From NCBI GenBank assembly GCA_004431415.1, contig QPMI01000081.1:22346-86345 (forward strand): DNA of 64,000 bases, read 5' to 3'. The position numbers and the translations under genes were made by a program. Positions 24,055-35,822 of this stretch are shown in pieces. Every line of letters begins with the position of its first letter. Within the stretch, counting starts at the first letter, position 1. Below the pieces are notes generated by a model. It had not been told where the DNA came from. It saw only the letters and a program-made list of their open reading frames with translations, and did no database searches. Origin of the DNA: Cyanophora paradoxa (Eukaryota; Glaucocystophyceae; Cyanophorales; Cyanophoraceae).

Positions 24055-26279
24055 TCACGGGGGCGCGAGGTCCTTGCCGAAGCTGATTCCGGCGACTTGC
24101 GAGGCCGCCGAGCCCGGCCGGGCCGCCGCGGCCGCCCCCGCGGCCGCGGCCTCCGTGGCAGGCGGAGGCGTCGGTGCCGGTCGCCCTGCGCCCTCGCCGG
24201 CGGCGCTCGCGCCTGACGCGCGACGAGAGAGGGGCTGGAGGGAGAGGGGCGAGAGCTGGCGGGACAGGGACGCGGCGAGCCCGGGGAACCCCCCCTGGGG
24301 GGGAGGAGGGGGGCTCTGCGGCCCCGTCGGGGGGCTCTTGGTACCCCCCGGCCGCCGCGCCCCCATCAGGTCGGTCACCGGCGTGTCCTTCGTGTACCCC
24401 GCGCCCATCTGGGCCTGGTGGGGGGGAGAAGCGCCGCGGGGGGACCGGGAGCGCCTGGCGCGGCGGGAGCCCGAGTGGAAGCCGGCGCCCGATGCAGGCC
24501 TGTGCTTCCGGACCGGCGGCCGGTAGATCTGGTAGTACCGCTGCAAAGGGCCTCAGGGGGGTACAGTACAATCCGCAAGGAGGCAGGGGTACGGCGCCAC
24601 CTCGAAGATGAGCTTGCAGAAGTCGTCCAAGACGACATCGAGGGACGGCGGCTGCTCCTCGCCCGTGACGGGTACGCGCTCCACCGCCACCCTGGAAGGG
24701 GGGAAGGGGGGGGGGCGGAGTTTCGGTGCGGGTACGGGGGGGGGGGAGGGGGGGAAGGAAGGGTGCCTCACACCGTGCGAGCCCCTCGACGAACTCGGAA
24801 AGGTCCATCTGAGGGGGGTACAGGGTTAGAAAAAGGCTGAATCGCAGCAAGAAAAAGGGAGACGCACGTCTTCGTACGTCGCTTCGTCGACGAGGTTCGC
24901 CTGCGGGGTACGCTCAATCGGAGGGGAGAAGGAGGAAGGGGGAGGTACGGCGGCGCGCCTGGATGAAGCTCGTCTGGACGATGCGCGCCGTCGTCCGCTT
25001 GTGGTCGATGATGCCGAGCTCCTGTACCCGGGCAGGTCGGACGGGAGGGAGGGGGGTAGACGAGGAAAGGGGGAGCAAGGTAAAGGGGATACCGTGAAGA
25101 GCGCGAACCACTCGCGCATCTGAATCGTTTTGAGGCGGTGCTTCATCGCCGGCAGCTCGGGCTGCGGCCTTAGCGTCAGAGGAGCCGGGGGTACAGCGAA
25201 ATCTGCATCGCGGAGGGTACGCAGACACCTGCTTCTGCGCGTAGGTGCGGTATACTTCGCGAAGCTTTGGAAGGTGCCGAGCCACCACCTGCGGCGACAA
25301 GGAAGCTCAGAGGGGGTACGGGGCGGGGAGAGGAGGGGGGTACGCGCCTCCTGGCACTCGGGGGTAGCGAGTTCCGCCCGCAGCAGCTCGTAGCTGTCCA
25401 TTTTGGCGTTCGGCATGATGTCTGGGGTACGCAAAATATTGGGGAGGAATGGATTAGAGCCGGAGGCTGCGGGAGAATGCGGGGGGGGGGGGGTAAGAAG
25501 TGGGGGTACCGCACCGCGGGAGAGGAGTGTAGAGAAGCGCTCCGGGAGGGAGGGGAGGGCCCCGTACCTGAGAAAAAAGCGGGGGAATGAGAACGAAGAG
25601 GGGTACAGGCGAAGAGTTGGAGGGTGGTACGCGCTTGATGTGGGCGACCCGCACGAGGCACTGGATGAACTCGTACAGGAGGAGCTGGTCCGCGCGGTTC
25701 GCCTCGTCCTCCTGGGAGCCAGATCGGGTGGGGTGAGGGGGTACAGGAATCGCGGATAAGGGGGGTACGCCGCGCGCGCACGTCCTGCTTGGGTAGGCCG
25801 TTCTCATCGTACTGACGGTTCGCCATCACGAACGCGACATTTATGGAGGCTGCGGGGGTACGCAAGCTTCAGAAGGGTAGGAAGCGATCTCTGGGGGTAC
25901 AGCAAGTCACCGGCCATGGTTGCGTTCTCGGCGACGCGGCAGTCGTGCATGAGCTTCTCGAACTCGCGCTTGCTCATCGTGAACATCGATTCTGGGGTGG
26001 GGTCGGGTACGCGGTCTCAGAGAGAGGGCGAGGGAGGGAAGGGATGACACTAGAGGGGAGGGGGGGGAAGGGAAGGGGATCTGGGATCTGGAGCGGTGGA
26101 GCAAGGTCGAGAGGCGTATAGAAAGGCCCCTCTAACCCGGCCGGGCCGGCCTAACGCGGCGGGACGGGGCGGGGCGGGGCGGGGGCGGAGTGGCGGTTGT
26201 CGAGGGACCAGGGACCTGTAGCTAGGGGGTAGCTAGGATCTAGGATCTGGGATCGGGAACGAGCGGCGGCCCCGGATGG

Positions 26280-26317
<38 letters not shown>

Positions 26318-28544
26318 CGGGGGGCGGAGGGCGGACCGGCGGAGTGGAGGAGATCCTATGGGGCGGAGAGGCGGAGGGGGGCGGACCGGCGGAGTGGCGG
26401 AGGCGGGGGATGCCGCCCGTCATCAGCCGCGACCTAAAGCTAGGGGGTAGCTAGGGAACCGAGATCTAGGATCTGGGATCTAGAAAGGCGGGGGAGGGCG
26501 CGCCGGCGGAGTGGCGGAGATCCTATGGGGCGGCGATCCTATGGGGCGGTCGCGAGGGCGGAGGGCGGGCCTGCGGAGTGACGGAGGCGGTTGTCCAGGC
26601 GCGGGATGCCGCCCGTCATCATATGGGACCGGAGGGGTAGCTAGGGACCGGAGGACCTATAGCTAGGGCGTGGATCTATAGCTAGGACCGATATAAATCC
26701 TAAGCGGTGGATCTAGGATCTGGGACCCCCCGGCGGGAAAGCCCCGGGGCCGTCCAGCCGGGTTGCCCCGCCTCTAACCGGCTGGGCCGGCGCAACCCGG
26801 CGGGACGGCCCCGGATGGAAAGGCGGGGGCGGGGGCGGGGGGCTCGCCTGCGGAGTGGCGGAGGCGGTTGTCGAGGCGGGGGATGCCGCCCGTCATCAGC
26901 CGCGAGTAGTACCGGAACACCTTCACCAGCGACACTGCGGGGGGGGGGGCGGGGCGCGGGCGTTGGGCGAGGAGAAGGCAGGGGAGCGTGGCTAGCTAGG
27001 TAATGAGGCGGCCTTGTGATGGACAGAGAGATAGATAGATAGATCCCAGGTGCGTTATTTAGTGATGAAGGGAGACCCAGATGGCGCCGGGCGGGCCGCA
27101 CCGAAGTGCTGGGCGGAGAGGCCGCGAAGCTATGAGGCGGTCTAATCGATCTTCTAGATAGATCCTAGTTACATTTAGTTCCGATAAACATGAAACCTCT
27201 TATCTCTATGTATCTAATCTCTTCTCACCGAAGTGCTGGGCGGAGAGGTCGCGGACGGCCTGCAGGGCCTCGGCGCGCCGGTCCACCGCCTCCTTCATGA
27301 TCAGGTCCTGGGGTGAGGGGGTGAGGGGGTGAGGGGAGGGGAGGGGAGGGCTGGGCGAGGGCGGGCGGGCGGTGCAGGGGGCACTGGGCCACTCCAGCCT
27401 AGCCGCCCCGGAGAGCTGGAGTGCAACGGACCTGCAGGTACACCGCCTTCCACATCGCTGCGCGGGGGTGAGGGGGGGTTGAGAGGGGCGTGGGGGGGGG
27501 GGGGGGGGGGAGGGGGGAGGGGAGGATCCGTCTTGAGGTTCTATTTTACGCATGTATACGTAAGGTGAAGCGGAGGCAAGGACGCCGGGACGGGGGGGGG
27601 ATGTGTATTGGGAGGGGTGGGGGGAGGGGGGGGGGGTAAGATAGCGGGAAGCTGGGGTACCGTTGAAGTCCTCGTCGGGCTCGTCGGGAGCCACCTCGGG
27701 GATCTCGAGCTCCTCCTCCTGGATTCGAATTCGAATTACTCAGCTTTGAATTTGAATTTGAATTTTGAATGAGATTTGATCCGGCTCCGGCCCGCACCTC
27801 CTCCTGCTCTCTGTCGGGCTCGCGGATCGTTCGGCTCCGCATCGCGCGCATCGCGTCCTCCTGCGGGCGCGAAGCGTGAGGCGGACGCCGAGGCCAGGGG
27901 CGAGCCGCTGCTGGGCCGGCAGCAGCAGCCGGTACTGCTTCTTCTTTCTTTCCTTCGTTCGCACCCGCTCGAGGTCCTCGTACCAGTTGGGGTTCTCCCG
28001 CCTTCTCCTGAGCTCCGCCTCGAGCGGGTCCTCCACGCCCATCGCCTCGATGTCCCACCCTGCGATTTGATCCGCGCCGCGTCGGCGGCGGCGTTCGCAA
28101 GAGCGCCGCAGGGTCGCGCGAGCGCACATCGGAGCCCCTCGTCGAAGTAGTTGCGGTCCCGCCGGACGTGCGCCGTCGCGCGCACGAAGCCCTTACTGAT
28201 CTCCGAGTCCCCGGGGTTCATCTCCGCGGCTGCGCGGCGCAGGCGCGTCGCATGGCGGCCGGAGCGCAGAGACGAGCAACGCGGCGAGGCGAGGCGGGCG
28301 CACCCTTCATGTACAGGCCCGCCCCCGCGCGGAAGTTGTGGTCCGCGAGGTTGAAGACCCCGCCGTGGCGGTACGTTTCTGCGGGCTGCGGCTCAGCGGC
28401 AGCGCGACGGAGGGCTGAAGAGAGTGGAGTTGTAGGAGGATTCTGCCGGGTTCACGCACCGGCATCGTGCCTGACTGTCGCGTACACGGCGCCCCGAGGC
28501 GCCCGCGGCGGCGGCGGCTCGGCAGGGTCCTCCTCCTCCGCCAT
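24055..28544 (-). CDS. Unknown many-exon protein, possibly ciliary or regulatory
   Basis: The start ATG at 28544 opens MAEEEDPAEPPPPRAPRGAV; the donor near 28467 joins in phase to an exon with TYRHGGVFNLADHNFRAGAG (about 28300-28375), then to MNPGDSEISKGFVRATAHVR and WDIEAMGVEDPLEAELR. Further exons include DLIMKEAVDRRAEALQAVRD (27260-27310), VSLVKVFRYYSRLMTGGIPR (26860-26935), TMSKREFEKLMHDCRVAENA (25920-25985), QLLLYEFIQCLVRVAHIK (25640-25710), VVARHLPKLREVYRTYA, QELGIIDHKRTTARIVQTSF, MDLSEFVEGLAR and LDVVLDDFCKLIFEVAPYPC. The last exon is Arg/Pro/Ala-rich and stops at 24055. The repeated pattern of an MSxxEFxxL helix followed by LLLYEFxxxLVRVA recalls helical, EF-hand-fold-like repeats of protist cytoskeletal or flagellar proteins, but no canonical calcium loop is seen, so this is a weak guess. 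Introns carry poly-G and duplicated exon edges. Confidence 0.7.
26285..26317 (+). repeat. Poly-G run of 33
   Basis: An uninterrupted run of 33 G in an intron of the minus-strand gene (poly-C on the transcript, which suits a polypyrimidine tract). Similar but shorter runs lie at 27490-27510, 39657-39680 and 45308-45333. Exact length is unreliable in such runs. Confidence 0.9.
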
Positions 28545-28821
28545 CGAAGATGCTCTAGCTAAGCACCAGCCGTCACCAGGACTCCTCGCAGCCTCTCAGG
28601 ATGCCGGGAAGCGAAGACTAGCCACCCGCTGCCCTGGCCTTCCTCGATGGCGCAGATAGATGCCACTTGTTCCTCGCTGATCGTGCGCGCTCCTCGCGCG
28701 CGGGGGAGCACCGCTGCAAACGAGCACTGTGCTTTGACTGTACCCCCACATGCCAACTTCCGAACTTCGCGGCTCAGCACGCATCTGCGACAGCTCGAAG
28801 CACGTCCTACGAGCTAGCGAG
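28545..28821. promoter_or_regulatory. Divergent promoter region
   Basis: 277 bp between the starts of the minus-strand gene (ATG 28544) and the dehydratase gene (ATG 28822). It must hold both promoters and both 5' leaders. No TATA box or obvious repeated operator is visible. Confidence 0.5.
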
Positions 28822-30068
28822 ATGGAGTCTACGGCGTCAACGTCGTGGCGGGACGCTGTCAAGCGCGCCCACCTCACATTTTACAACTCGGTGATGTACG
28901 CCGGCTGGCTTGTCGTGGCCGTGAAGCTGGGCCTCCTCTTCGTCCGCGAGGGCACCGCCGGCCTTCCGAAGGTCCACGACGCCCTCACCCCGACCATTGG
29001 TCCGCCGCCGCGCCGACTCCTGCGTACGCGTGCGTGTCTGAGCTGAGCGAGCGCGCAGTGCTTCTCCAGAAGGGGGCCATTCTCGAGACAGTGCACTCGA
29101 TCCTAGGTCCGCGCACGCGCTCTCTGGCGCCCTGCGTGCCGCCGCGGCCGCCATCGACGCCGGCGCGTGTCAGGCATCTCGCGGTCGCCCGTGATGGCGA
29201 ACGTGCTCCAGAGCTACGGGCGCAACTTCATCCTCTTCTTCTGCATCGACTACGTGCCCGGCGTCGCGCAGGCGAACCCCTACGCCGTCGCCGCCCTATA
29301 CTTCGGTTCGCTCCCGCAGCTGCGACGACGCCGCCCGCCCGCCCGCCCGCCCGCCCGCCCGCCCGCCCGCCCGCTCGCCGTCTGATCCGCGTACTCTCGA
29401 TAGCCTGGGCATGCATCGAAATCATCCGGTGCGTACGCTTTTCGTGTCCCCCTGTGTGGCCCTACGTCCCGCCGACCTGAGCCATTCAGGTACCCCTTCT
29501 ACCTCCTGTCCGACGTGGGCTTCTGCCCCTCTTTCCTCGAGTGGCTCCGGTGCGGCGTACTCCCCCCTTTCCTCCCTCCCGGCCCGAACCCCCCCCCCCC
29601 CCCCCCCAGGTACACCGCGTTCATCCCCCTGTACCCCCTCGGTGCCGGCGCGGAGGGTGGGCTCTTCTTCCGCCCCACCCCCTACCCCTACCTCCCCGTA
29701 CCGCCCGCGCGCCCGCCCGCGCGCCTGACCCGCCGGCCTGTGCAGCCTTCATCCTGTACAAGAGCCTCCCCGCCATCCAGGCGCTCCAAAACGCCGGGGG
29801 GATATGGAAGCTAACCCTCCCCAACATGGCGAACTTTGCCTGGGACACCGTTTACTACTGCTGGTTCCACCTGGTCGTCGCCTACGCCATGGGTACGCGT
29901 TTTCGAGCGTCGGGAGGGGGGTACGCATTCGTCCTAGTCCGTGACCCTCTCGGCCCGCCCGCAGCCTTCCCGCAGATGTACCTCCATATGTTCTCCCAGC
30001 GGCGGCGCAAGCTCGGCGCCGGCCGCGCCGGCGCCGCCCCCGCCGCCCCGGAGAAGAAGACGCAGTGA
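28822..30068 (+). CDS. HACD: Very-long-chain 3-hydroxyacyl-CoA dehydratase
   Basis: Catalyses the third step of very-long-chain fatty acid elongation, dehydrating 3-hydroxyacyl-CoA to trans-2-enoyl-CoA in the endoplasmic reticulum membrane (PTPLA/HACD/PHS1 family). Eight exons: 28822-28999, 29059-29106, 29174-29305, 29404-29428, 29490-29549, 29610-29656, 29746-29892 and 29965-30068. They total 741 nt, an exact 246-residue protein, the usual family length. Family signatures are in order: LLQKGAILETVHSILG, SRSPVMANVLQSYGRNF, AWACIEIIRYPFY, FLEWLRYTAFIPLYPLGAGAE and FPQMYLHMFSQRRRK. By alignment to PHS1 the catalytic pair should be Tyr156 and Glu163, seven residues apart as in characterised members. 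Several hydrophobic helices are visible. The C-terminus is Lys/Ala-rich (EKKTQ), compatible with a dilysine-type retention signal but not a canonical one. All introns are short GT-AG (52-98 bp). Confidence 0.96.
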
Positions 30069-30426
30069 CCTAGTTCTTTCTTTCTTTCAAGTAGCATTAG
30101 GAGTACAGGAAGCAGCGACCTATCGAAATGTAACTACGAAATCGATCTGGCAATGTACAGAGCGCGCCCCGCCCGCGGCCGCGGCCGCGTCCGTCGCATA
30201 GGGGCGGCCGCGGCCGTCGCATAGGGGCGGGGCGCGGCGGCATAAAAGCTCTAGCGCTAGCTAACTGAGAAGAAGCTTAAGAAGGCTGGCTAGAAGGAGG
30301 GGCAGGAGCAGAGCCGCGCGAGTTCGCGGAAGGGGCCAGGGCAGGCGGGGGAGAGCCCTAGTCCTAGTCCTAGTTCTAGGCCTGGGCCGAGGCCGAGGGG
30401 GAGGCCGGCGGGCCCTGTAGCTACAG
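30069..30426. other. Convergent intergenic region
   Basis: Lies between the 3' ends of the dehydratase and the leucine-rich repeat gene. It contains two near copies of a GCGGCCGCGGCCG...GTCGCATAGGGGCGG unit (30173-30235). No gene is seen. Confidence 0.5.
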
Positions 30427-31996
30427 CTAGCGGGCGAGCGGGGTCGGGCTGACGACGAGGGCCTGCCGGGCCGCCGCGCGCTCCGTCAGGCGCCGGTCGC
30501 AGACGGCGCGGATCGAGATCAGCTCCTCGTCGCGCATCGCCTGGAGCAGGAAGAGCACCGCCGCGGAGAGGTACCCCTGGTTCTGCGCGCTCTGGGGGGT
30601 ACAACTGCAAGTCAGAACGAAGGTCGGTGCCGGGCCGCGGGCCGCCCCGCCGCCCCGCGGCGCACCGCCCCTGCGGACCTGCAGCCGCTGACGCTCGGCC
30701 TCGTCGAGAGGGGAGTCCGGCGCCCCCTGCACGGGCGTGATGGGCCGCCACCCGTTCCCGTTCTCCTTCTCCGGCGCCCGCGGCGTCGCCTGCCCGTTCA
30801 GTTGCCCATTCGCCTGCCCGTTGGCCGAGGGCGACTGCGGGCGGGGGTAGGCGTAAGGCGCGGACGGGGTACATGAGGCGCGGGGCGGGGCAGCGCGTAC
30901 CCGGTCGAGGGCGGGGGAGGGCGAGGCGCGCCCCGCGGGGGGGCGATCCACGCCGGCCGAGGAGGGGCGGGCGAAGGCGGCCGGCCGCACGGGACTCTCC
31001 GCGCCTCCGGCCGAAGGCGGCGTCGGGCTGAGGCGGCCCGGGGCCGGCGGCGTCGGGCTCAGGCGGTCCTGCGGGGAGTAGCCTCAGCCAGCGCGGGGCG
31101 GGGCGGCGCGGCGCGGATCGGCGCACGGCTTCGGTGGCGGCGGTACCCCGGCCGGCCCACGGGTACACTCGGCCGTTGTCGCCCTTCGGGAGCTGCGCAA
31201 AAGTTAATGAGTGAGTCGAGCTGGGGAATGGGGCTGGAAGGCTCAGACGAGCGAGCGCACAGGCTTGATGAGGTTGCTGCCGTCCGGCTGCTTCGGGCCC
31301 GCTTCGATCACCGGGGGCGCCACGAGAGGTCCCAACTCCCGCGCCTCTTTCCGCTCCTCCTCCGTCACAGCTGCGCGCGCGCGGGGGCGGGCGGGGCGAG
31401 AGCGGTCAAGATTAGAAAAGCTGCGGGAGAGATTGCGTCCGAGGGAAGAAATCAGGCGCACAGTCGAATCCGATGACTTGGATCTGCGGCGCGCCGCGGA
31501 GGACCGCGATGCGGCATGCCTTATTCCCGAGACGGCGGAAGACCGGGTTGCCCTCGATGAAGACCACTCGGAGGCGCTTGCACGAGCCGAGGTGCGCGAA
31601 CTCGCGCTCGTCCGAGATCTGATTGTGGGAGAGCACGAGCTCCTCCAGGAGGGCGACTGCGCGCCCCCGTTGGGCGCGGGCGAGAGAGAGAGAGACACCA
31701 GAAGAACGCTCACGGTTGCGGAACCAGTGCAGGGTGGAGACGTTGTTGTAGCGGCAGTTGAAGACCTTCAGATTCTTCATGTCGGGGACGACGGGGAGCT
31801 GCGGGCGTGCACGTGGGGCAAACCGTCAGACGAGCGCTGGCTGTGCCCCGCGCCGCGGCCGGAGGCCCACCTCATCGACGCGCTCTGCTTCATTGATAAC
31901 GAGGCCGTTGATGAAGGCCTTATCGATGCTCTCCGGGCCGGCGACCTTTTCCTTCAAGTGCCGGTCGTTGTACAGCATGAACGTGAGCGCGACCAT
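30427..31996 (-). CDS. Leucine-rich repeat protein
   Basis: Eight exons on the minus strand: 31996-31871, 31798-31714, 31656-31462, 31370-31261, 31192-31169, 31068-30901, 30834-30679 and 30591-30427. They sum to 1029 nt, an exact 342-residue protein. Residues about 40-135 form LRRs of the U2A'/LRRcap type: MKNLKVFNCRYNNVSTLHWF, then LEELVLSHNQISDEREFAHL and LRVVFIEGNPVFRRLGNKA, ending in a cap-like RIAVLRGAPQIQVIGFD. The rest is low-complexity, with two RLSPTPP motifs and an NGQ-repeat, then a C-terminal helix (SAAVLFLLQAMRDEELISI). LRRs of this type bind protein partners; there is no enzyme domain. The partner is unknown. The donor at 31168 (GTGTAC) was chosen because it is the one that keeps the frame; a GTACCG 17 bp further on is the alternative. 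Confidence 0.88.
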
Positions 31997-32259
31997 CTTC
32001 GCTGGTTATAAACAGCTCTCTCTCGCTGCGCGTGCGTGCAACTCCGGTGTGCTGGGACAGAGCTCCCTGAGGAGGCTGAACGCTGACGACGCTGAGCGAG
32101 CAAGTGCCGCGGTCGAGGCTCTGGTGGCGAGTCATGCTGAGGACCGGAAAGCGATCGGGTGCAAAAAGAAGCGGAGCGGCAGCCGGTCTCCGCGAAGCGG
32201 TGTCTTTGCGTTTTTCGCGTACCCGAGCCCGACTTTTCCCCTGGCTGGGGTACACCGCG
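31997..32259. promoter_or_regulatory. Divergent promoter region
   Basis: 263 bp between the ATG of the minus-strand LRR gene and the ATG of the plus-strand carrier gene. It presumably holds both promoters. No clear core element is visible. Confidence 0.45.
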
Positions 32260-33886
32260 ATGGCGGAAGGAAGCGGCTCTGCGGCGAAGCAGGACGCCGC
32301 CGCGTGGCGGGCGCAGGTGCGCGGGTCTTCTCCGCGACCGCGCGCCGCCCGCCGACCGCGCGACAGCTTTTCCGAGAAATCGCGGCCTCCACGATAGCTG
32401 GAACGATACACGCGGCAATAGAGCAACCCCTGGTCATTCCAATCGAGGCGGCCATTACGCAGACGCAGGTCAATGGCAAGCGCTTCAGTCAAAACTTCAA
32501 AGGTTCGCGCCGTCGATCGATATCCGGGTCGTCCACGCCGCTCAAGCGCCGGCGCATGAGCGCAGAGCTGTGGAGGCAAAGAGCTCTCTACAGGTCCGCG
32601 ACGCCGGCCGCTAGCTAATGATTCGGTCGGAGCGCGCCCTCACCCGCGCTCCAGGAGCTTGCCCGTCGCAATGGTCGGCGCCGTGCCGAAGCGGACGCTT
32701 CACTACGGCATCCTCGTCTTCGTGACGGATCTCTTCGTTCCGGACGCGGACGGCGACGTCCGCAAGGCGAACCCGGCGCAGGCGGCCCTCGTCGGGACGC
32801 TCACGGGCGCGATGGAAGGTCCGCCCGCCCGCCCGCCGCCGCCCCGCCGGCCGCCCGCTCATCTGACGCCGATGCGCAGTCTGCGTGACCAACCCGAGTC
32901 CGCCCTCGCCCTCGCCCGCGCCCGCCGCCGCCCGCCGTCCCGCCGCTCACGCGCGCCCGGGGCCCGCCCGCCCGCAGTCAACATGGTGAAGTTCCGCCTG
33001 CAGCGGCCGGAGTGGGGATACACGGGCGCATCCGATGCCATTAGGAAGGTACAAGCATACCCCTGGGCGGGCGGGCGGGCGGCGGCGCGCCGGCTCACGC
33101 GCGCGCGCCCGCGCTCTTCAGATATACCACACGGAAGGCCTCTCGGCCTTCTGGAAGGGTTCCATGTGGACCGTTGCAAGGAACAGCATATTCAACGGCG
33201 TCATGATGGCGACGTGCGCGATCCCGTACCCCCCTTTCCCCTCCCTCTCGTCCGCCCCCTCCTTAGCCCCACGCAGCTTCCAGCTGCTGTTCGACGGGCG
33301 GGGCGGCGGTACGCAGCACGTCGCCCGCAACACGCTCGCGGGTAGCTTCGGGGGCGTCATGGGCAGCATAGTGAGGCGCGCTGCCCCCACTGTACCCCCC
33401 TCCGTCTCTCTTGACCCCCGCCCCGCGCCCGCAGCTACCCCTTCGAGATGGCGCGGAGCGCGAAGCAGCACAACGTTAGCTTCAAAGAGGAGATATGGGC
33501 GCAGGGACCCCGCCGCATCTTCTCGGGGTGGGTACCCGGCGCCTGCCGCCTCGTCGTCACCAGCAGGTCCGCCCCGCCGCCCGGATCAAATTCAAATTTG
33601 ATCGCTCGAATCTGATCTGACTCATCTGAGCAGTATCATGGGGTTCCTTCTGCCTCAGCTGAACGCGTTCAGCCGGGCCCTTGTATTCGGGGACCAGCCG
33701 CCCGCCCCGTCCTCCCCTAGCGCCCGCCCCTCCGCCTCCCCCGCCGCGCCAGCCGCGCCAGCCGCGCCAGCGTCGACGTCACCGGCAGTACCAGCAGCAG
33801 CGGCGGCGGCGGCGGCGGCGACGGCAGCGACGGCGCCAGCGACGAGCGGCGGCGGAAGCTCAGGGCCGGCGAGTGGGAAGAGGTAG
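32260..33886 (+). CDS. Mitochondrial carrier (SLC25) family protein
   Basis: A six-helix carrier of the inner mitochondrial membrane type. Nine exons: 32260-32316, 32367-32502, 32567-32594, 32655-32818, 32978-33048, 33122-33213, 33277-33372, 33435-33566 and 33634-33886, totalling 1029 nt and 342 residues. The three-fold repeat is visible. Repeat 1 has IAASTIAGTIHAAIEQPLVI, repeat 2 has LVGTLTGAMEAVNMVKFRLQ with YHTEGLSAFWKGSMWTVARN, and repeat 3 has LAGSFGGVMGSIVYPFEMAR, which fits the carrier signature PxExxR. Signatures 1 and 2 are degenerate, so the substrate cannot be guessed. The tail after FSRALVFG is a long Pro/Ala/Ser extension unusual for carriers. The intron after 33372 must begin with GA (AGT, then GAGGCG) to keep the frame and the YPFE motif, a non-canonical donor. 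Confidence 0.93.
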
Positions 33887-34472
33887 GCGGGCGCGCGGGC
33901 AGGCCTAGGCAGGCTGGACAGCGCAGCAGGCAGGCAGGCAGCAGGTCTAGGCTCTTTTCATGCAGACGCAGCGCCGACGTGTGACAGGCGCTTGTGTAAC
34001 CTATCGCAGGATTTCAAAAAAGCTAGCTGGATAGCTAGCGCTGGCCGCGGTGGCCTGCCGTCGGCCCTCCCGCCAGGGTCGGCGAGCCGGGGGCCGGGGC
34101 GGGTGGCGCCTGGCGCCCGGCGCCGGCGAGGCCCAGGAGGGGGATTGAAGGCTCGGCAGCCGACCGGGTGGGAGTCGCGGGGCCGGGCGGCCTCGTGTTG
34201 CGGCTCGACCGAAATTTGAAAAGCCACGAGCAGGCCTAGGAAGGCCGGCACTGTGTGGCCGGATCCGGAGGGGTACGCCTGCAGCTGGCCCAGTACCAGT
34301 GGAGCCGTGCAGGAGGAATGGCAGGGGTCCCGGGTAGGGCGGCCGCCCCGTCAGGTTGGGCGCAAGTCGAGGGCGGGGGGTACGGGCGCCGCCGGCCGCG
34401 CCGCGGCCCTGTGCCCCACGAAGCTGAGGTACCTGAGGGGGATACCGCTCAAGTCCGGAGAGAATGAGCAAA
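33887..34472. other. Convergent intergenic region
   Basis: Between the 3' ends of the carrier and Mpv17-like genes. GGCAGGCAGGCAGCAGG-type short repeats lie at 33895-33945. A reading frame on the minus strand up to 34471 is low-complexity and lacks supporting exons. No gene is called. Confidence 0.45.
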
Positions 34473-35822
34473 TTAAATCAACAGGGCGCACGCGGTCCAA
34501 AAGACGGAAGCGACGGACAGGACGAGCATCCTGTACTCCGCCGGCAGGAACCCGAAGTTGACCGCTGGGGGGTACGCGCGTCGGCGAGGAGCCGAACGGG
34601 GTACCGGGTACATAGCGGGGTACAGCATTCGCACCGTGGACGGCGGGCCAGAAGCAGAGGGAGTTGAGATAGGAGGGGAGCCACTCGGCTTCGAGCTTCG
34701 CCTTGACCTCCTCCGGGATGCGGCCCGCGTCGCCTTCCAGAGCAACGTCTACGGCGCGCACTGCGGGGACGGGGGGTACGGGGTACGTCGGACCGCCGGG
34801 GGTGGGGGGGAGGGGGGGGGGGCGGCGGGGAAGGGGTTACTGGGGCACCGAAGGAGAGGAAGAGGAAGTTGATGACCGGGGAGAGGAGCGCCGAGTTGAT
34901 GCAGACCTTTCGCGCCACGTTGCCCCAGCCTGCCGCCAGGAGGTCAGGTGGGGGGGGCGCCGGGGCGGGGTGGAGGGGGGGGGGTAGAGGGCGAGAGGAC
35001 AGGACGGCGGGGACTCGGGAAGTCGACGTACCCCCGCTCGTCGGGAACCTCCTGTCGAGGTACCTGTACCCCCGGTGGGCTTCTCGGCGGCCCCGGGGGC
35101 GCCCGGTGGGGGGCTACCGCACCCGTAGAAGAAGTGGCCGACGGGCCCGTTGAAGCAGAAGCCCCACGCGAAGAGCTTCGCGACGCGGCGCGGGTCGTGC
35201 TTCCCCTCGATCCGCTGCGCTACGACGTCGCCCATCGCGCCGATGACCGCCGACTGCACCGCTATGGTCCTGCGCGCGCGCGGCGTCGCGTCGGCCCGAA
35301 AGCATGGCCAGAAAGCGCTAGCTGCGCAGGCAAGCAGAGGCGCGCGCGCGCGAACCGGAGCGGGTGACGGGCCAGCACTTCCTTGTACCAGGACCAGAGA
35401 CCGGAGGGCGAGAAGGAGAAGCCGCCGCCGCTGCTGCCGCGGGAATTCGAATGTGTGCCGTCGGATTCGCCCTCGCCTGCCCCCGAGCTCGAGCTCGAGC
35501 CCTCGCGGCTCTCATTCTGTTCGCCGCTTGCGTGCGCGGTCCGCGTGTCTGCACCTGGACTTGCGCACCTGTCGGCCGCCGCGTCCTTGACGTCGGTTCG
35601 CGCTCGCGCTGTCGCCGCGAGCTGCCCGCTGACAGCGCGGCTGCTTAGCCGCCTGCAGTTGGTCGCTGCTGCCGCTGCTGTGACGCCGCGCGCTCTGCAC
35701 AGCGCGTGCGCGCCAGCCGACATTGCGCCATCCGGCCGCGGCAGGCGCCATTGCGAATGCGAGTCCACCGCGCCCCGCCACGTGCTCGCGCCCAGCCGCG
35801 TGGCGCTCAGCGAGGAGCGCAT
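34473..35822 (-). CDS. Mpv17/PMP22 family membrane protein
   Basis: A small multi-helix protein of mitochondrial or peroxisomal membranes, a family linked to pore activity and mtDNA maintenance in other eukaryotes. Six exons: 35822-35356, 35269-35123, 35063-35032, 34929-34849, 34760-34635 and 34564-34473, totalling 945 nt, 314 residues. Residues 1-140 are Ser/Arg/Ala-rich and poorly conserved in appearance, like an N-terminal targeting and linker region. The conserved core starts at SWYKEVLARHPLRTIAVQSA, followed by IGAMGDVVAQRIEG, the GPVGHFFYG turn, ARKVCINSALLSPVINFLFL and the C-terminal family motif WLPSYLNSLCFWPAVHAVNF with FLPAEYRMLVLSVASVFW. The core length matches other members. Localisation is inferred from the N-terminal extension only and could also be plastid. 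Confidence 0.93.
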
